Assembly (NCBI GenBank): GCA_002397345.1
Contig: DHAH01000072.1
Location: 25,953 to 31,757, forward strand
Direction of reading: 5' to 3'
DNA from: Clostridiales bacterium UBA4959
GTDB taxonomy: Bacteria > Bacillota > Clostridia > Oscillospirales > CAG-272
Length of the DNA: 5,805 nt
The stretch's first letter is position 1. Each line of letters opens with the position of its first letter. The position numbers were made by a program, and so were the translations under genes. Of the stretch, positions 5,378 to 5,805 are shown one piece after another. Below the pieces are notes generated by a model. That model was not told the origin of the DNA and searched no databases. It saw only the letters and a program-made list of their open reading frames with translations.

Positions 5378-5805
5378 TTGGAAATTAGTAATCTCGCCAC
5401 TACAGTGGTTTCCACGGCTCCGCACTATTTCAGCGGAGCAAATACAGCGTCGGGCTTTGTAAGCTATTACGACTATATTTTTGGAGAACTTGACAGGCTG
5501 TACATAATCAAAGGCGCGCCCGGCACCGGTAAATCGAAGCTGATGCGGGATATAGCCAATGAGGCGCAAAATCGTAATTATAAAGTTGAATATTATCATT
5601 GCGCGTCCGACCCGAACTCGCTGGATGGCATAATCATCCGCGACACCTCTGTCGGCGTGCTCGACGGAACCGCGCCGCACATAAGGGACACAAACTATCC
5701 CGGCGTGTGCGACGAGATCGTCAATCTGGGTGATTTTTGGAACACCTCGAAGCTGCGCATGTCCGGTGATGAAATCAAGCGCGTCATAAACGAAAAGCAC
5801 AACCA
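5378..5805 (+). CDS. P-loop ATPase, PRK06851-like, N-terminal part (runs off the window)
   Basis: The frame is open from TTG 5378 to the window end, giving 142 codons with no stop. The N-terminus has HYFSGANTASGF (16-27), then the P-loop GAPGTGKS (46-53), a probable strand VEYYHCASDPNSLDGIII (about 69-86) and the DGTAPH segment near residue 95. From memory, this order (HYF-x-G-NTA-x-GF, P-loop, HC-S-D-x-S-DG, DGTAPH, VNLG) matches the PRK06851 family of uncharacterised Bacillota proteins of about 370 residues with two P-loop domains; only the first is in view. Members bind nucleotide, but their role is not established. No ATG or GTG lies upstream in frame; a GTG at 5405 is possible but would come after the normal N-terminus. 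It is divergent from the thioesterase gene. Confidence 0.8.
   Translation, partial: MEISNLATTVVSTAPHYFSGANTASGFVSYYDYIFGELDRLYIIKGAPGTGKSKLMRDIANEAQNRNYKVEYYHCASDPNSLDGIIIRDTSVGVLDGTAPHIRDTNYPGVCDEIVNLGDFWNTSKLRMSGDEIKRVINEKHN

Noticed and set aside
5370..5462. Short plus-strand frame from ATG 5370 (30 codons)
   Set aside because: It overlaps the ATPase start in another frame, and its ATG is only 2 bases from the GGGGAG site, too close for normal initiation.
5330..5800. Minus-strand frame of 156 codons opposite the P-loop ATPase
   Set aside because: The plus strand in the same region encodes a clear P-loop and family motifs, so this is an antisense shadow.

Overview
The window looks like an ordinary chromosomal stretch of a Gram-positive Bacillota, most likely class Clostridia. 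The evidence is AT-rich intergenic DNA with sigma-A type promoters, strong AAGGAGG ribosome binding sites, a TTG start, a lipoprotein signal peptide, and best-recognised proteins of clostridial type. Genus cannot be judged from the sequence. I see no tRNA, rRNA, CRISPR array, insertion sequence, phage gene or attachment site.

From left to right there are five complete genes on the minus strand and one truncated gene on the plus strand. Positions 1-68 hold an inverted repeat next to the window edge. Then come a small membrane protein resembling isoprenylcysteine/phospholipid methyltransferases (69-623), a 395-base gap with a promoter and a very strong hairpin terminator, a sugar-importer type ABC ATPase of the MsmK/MsmX/UgpC group (1019-2131), a 514-residue lipoprotein of unknown function with a Cys/His cluster (2400-3944), a GreA/GreB transcript cleavage factor (4117-4620), and a hotdog-fold acyl-CoA thioesterase (4753-5244). 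After a 133-base divergent promoter region, a P-loop ATPase of the two-domain PRK06851 type starts at TTG 5378 and runs off the right edge.

The genes do not form an obvious operon. Each minus-strand gene has a recognisable promoter candidate just upstream, and gaps of 130-400 bases, several with hairpins, separate them. The strongest is a perfect consensus promoter (TTGACA, 17-base spacer, TATAAT) for greA, followed in the leader by a terminator-like hairpin. The products point to separate housekeeping and cell-envelope jobs: sugar import energy, transcription fidelity, acyl-CoA turnover, membrane methylation and an unknown surface lipoprotein.

I found no evidence for a novel multi-gene system. 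The points most worth a second look are regulatory (the greA leader hairpin, a palindrome on the lipoprotein promoter, overlapping divergent -35 boxes), plus the Cys/His lipoprotein and the orphan ABC ATPase.
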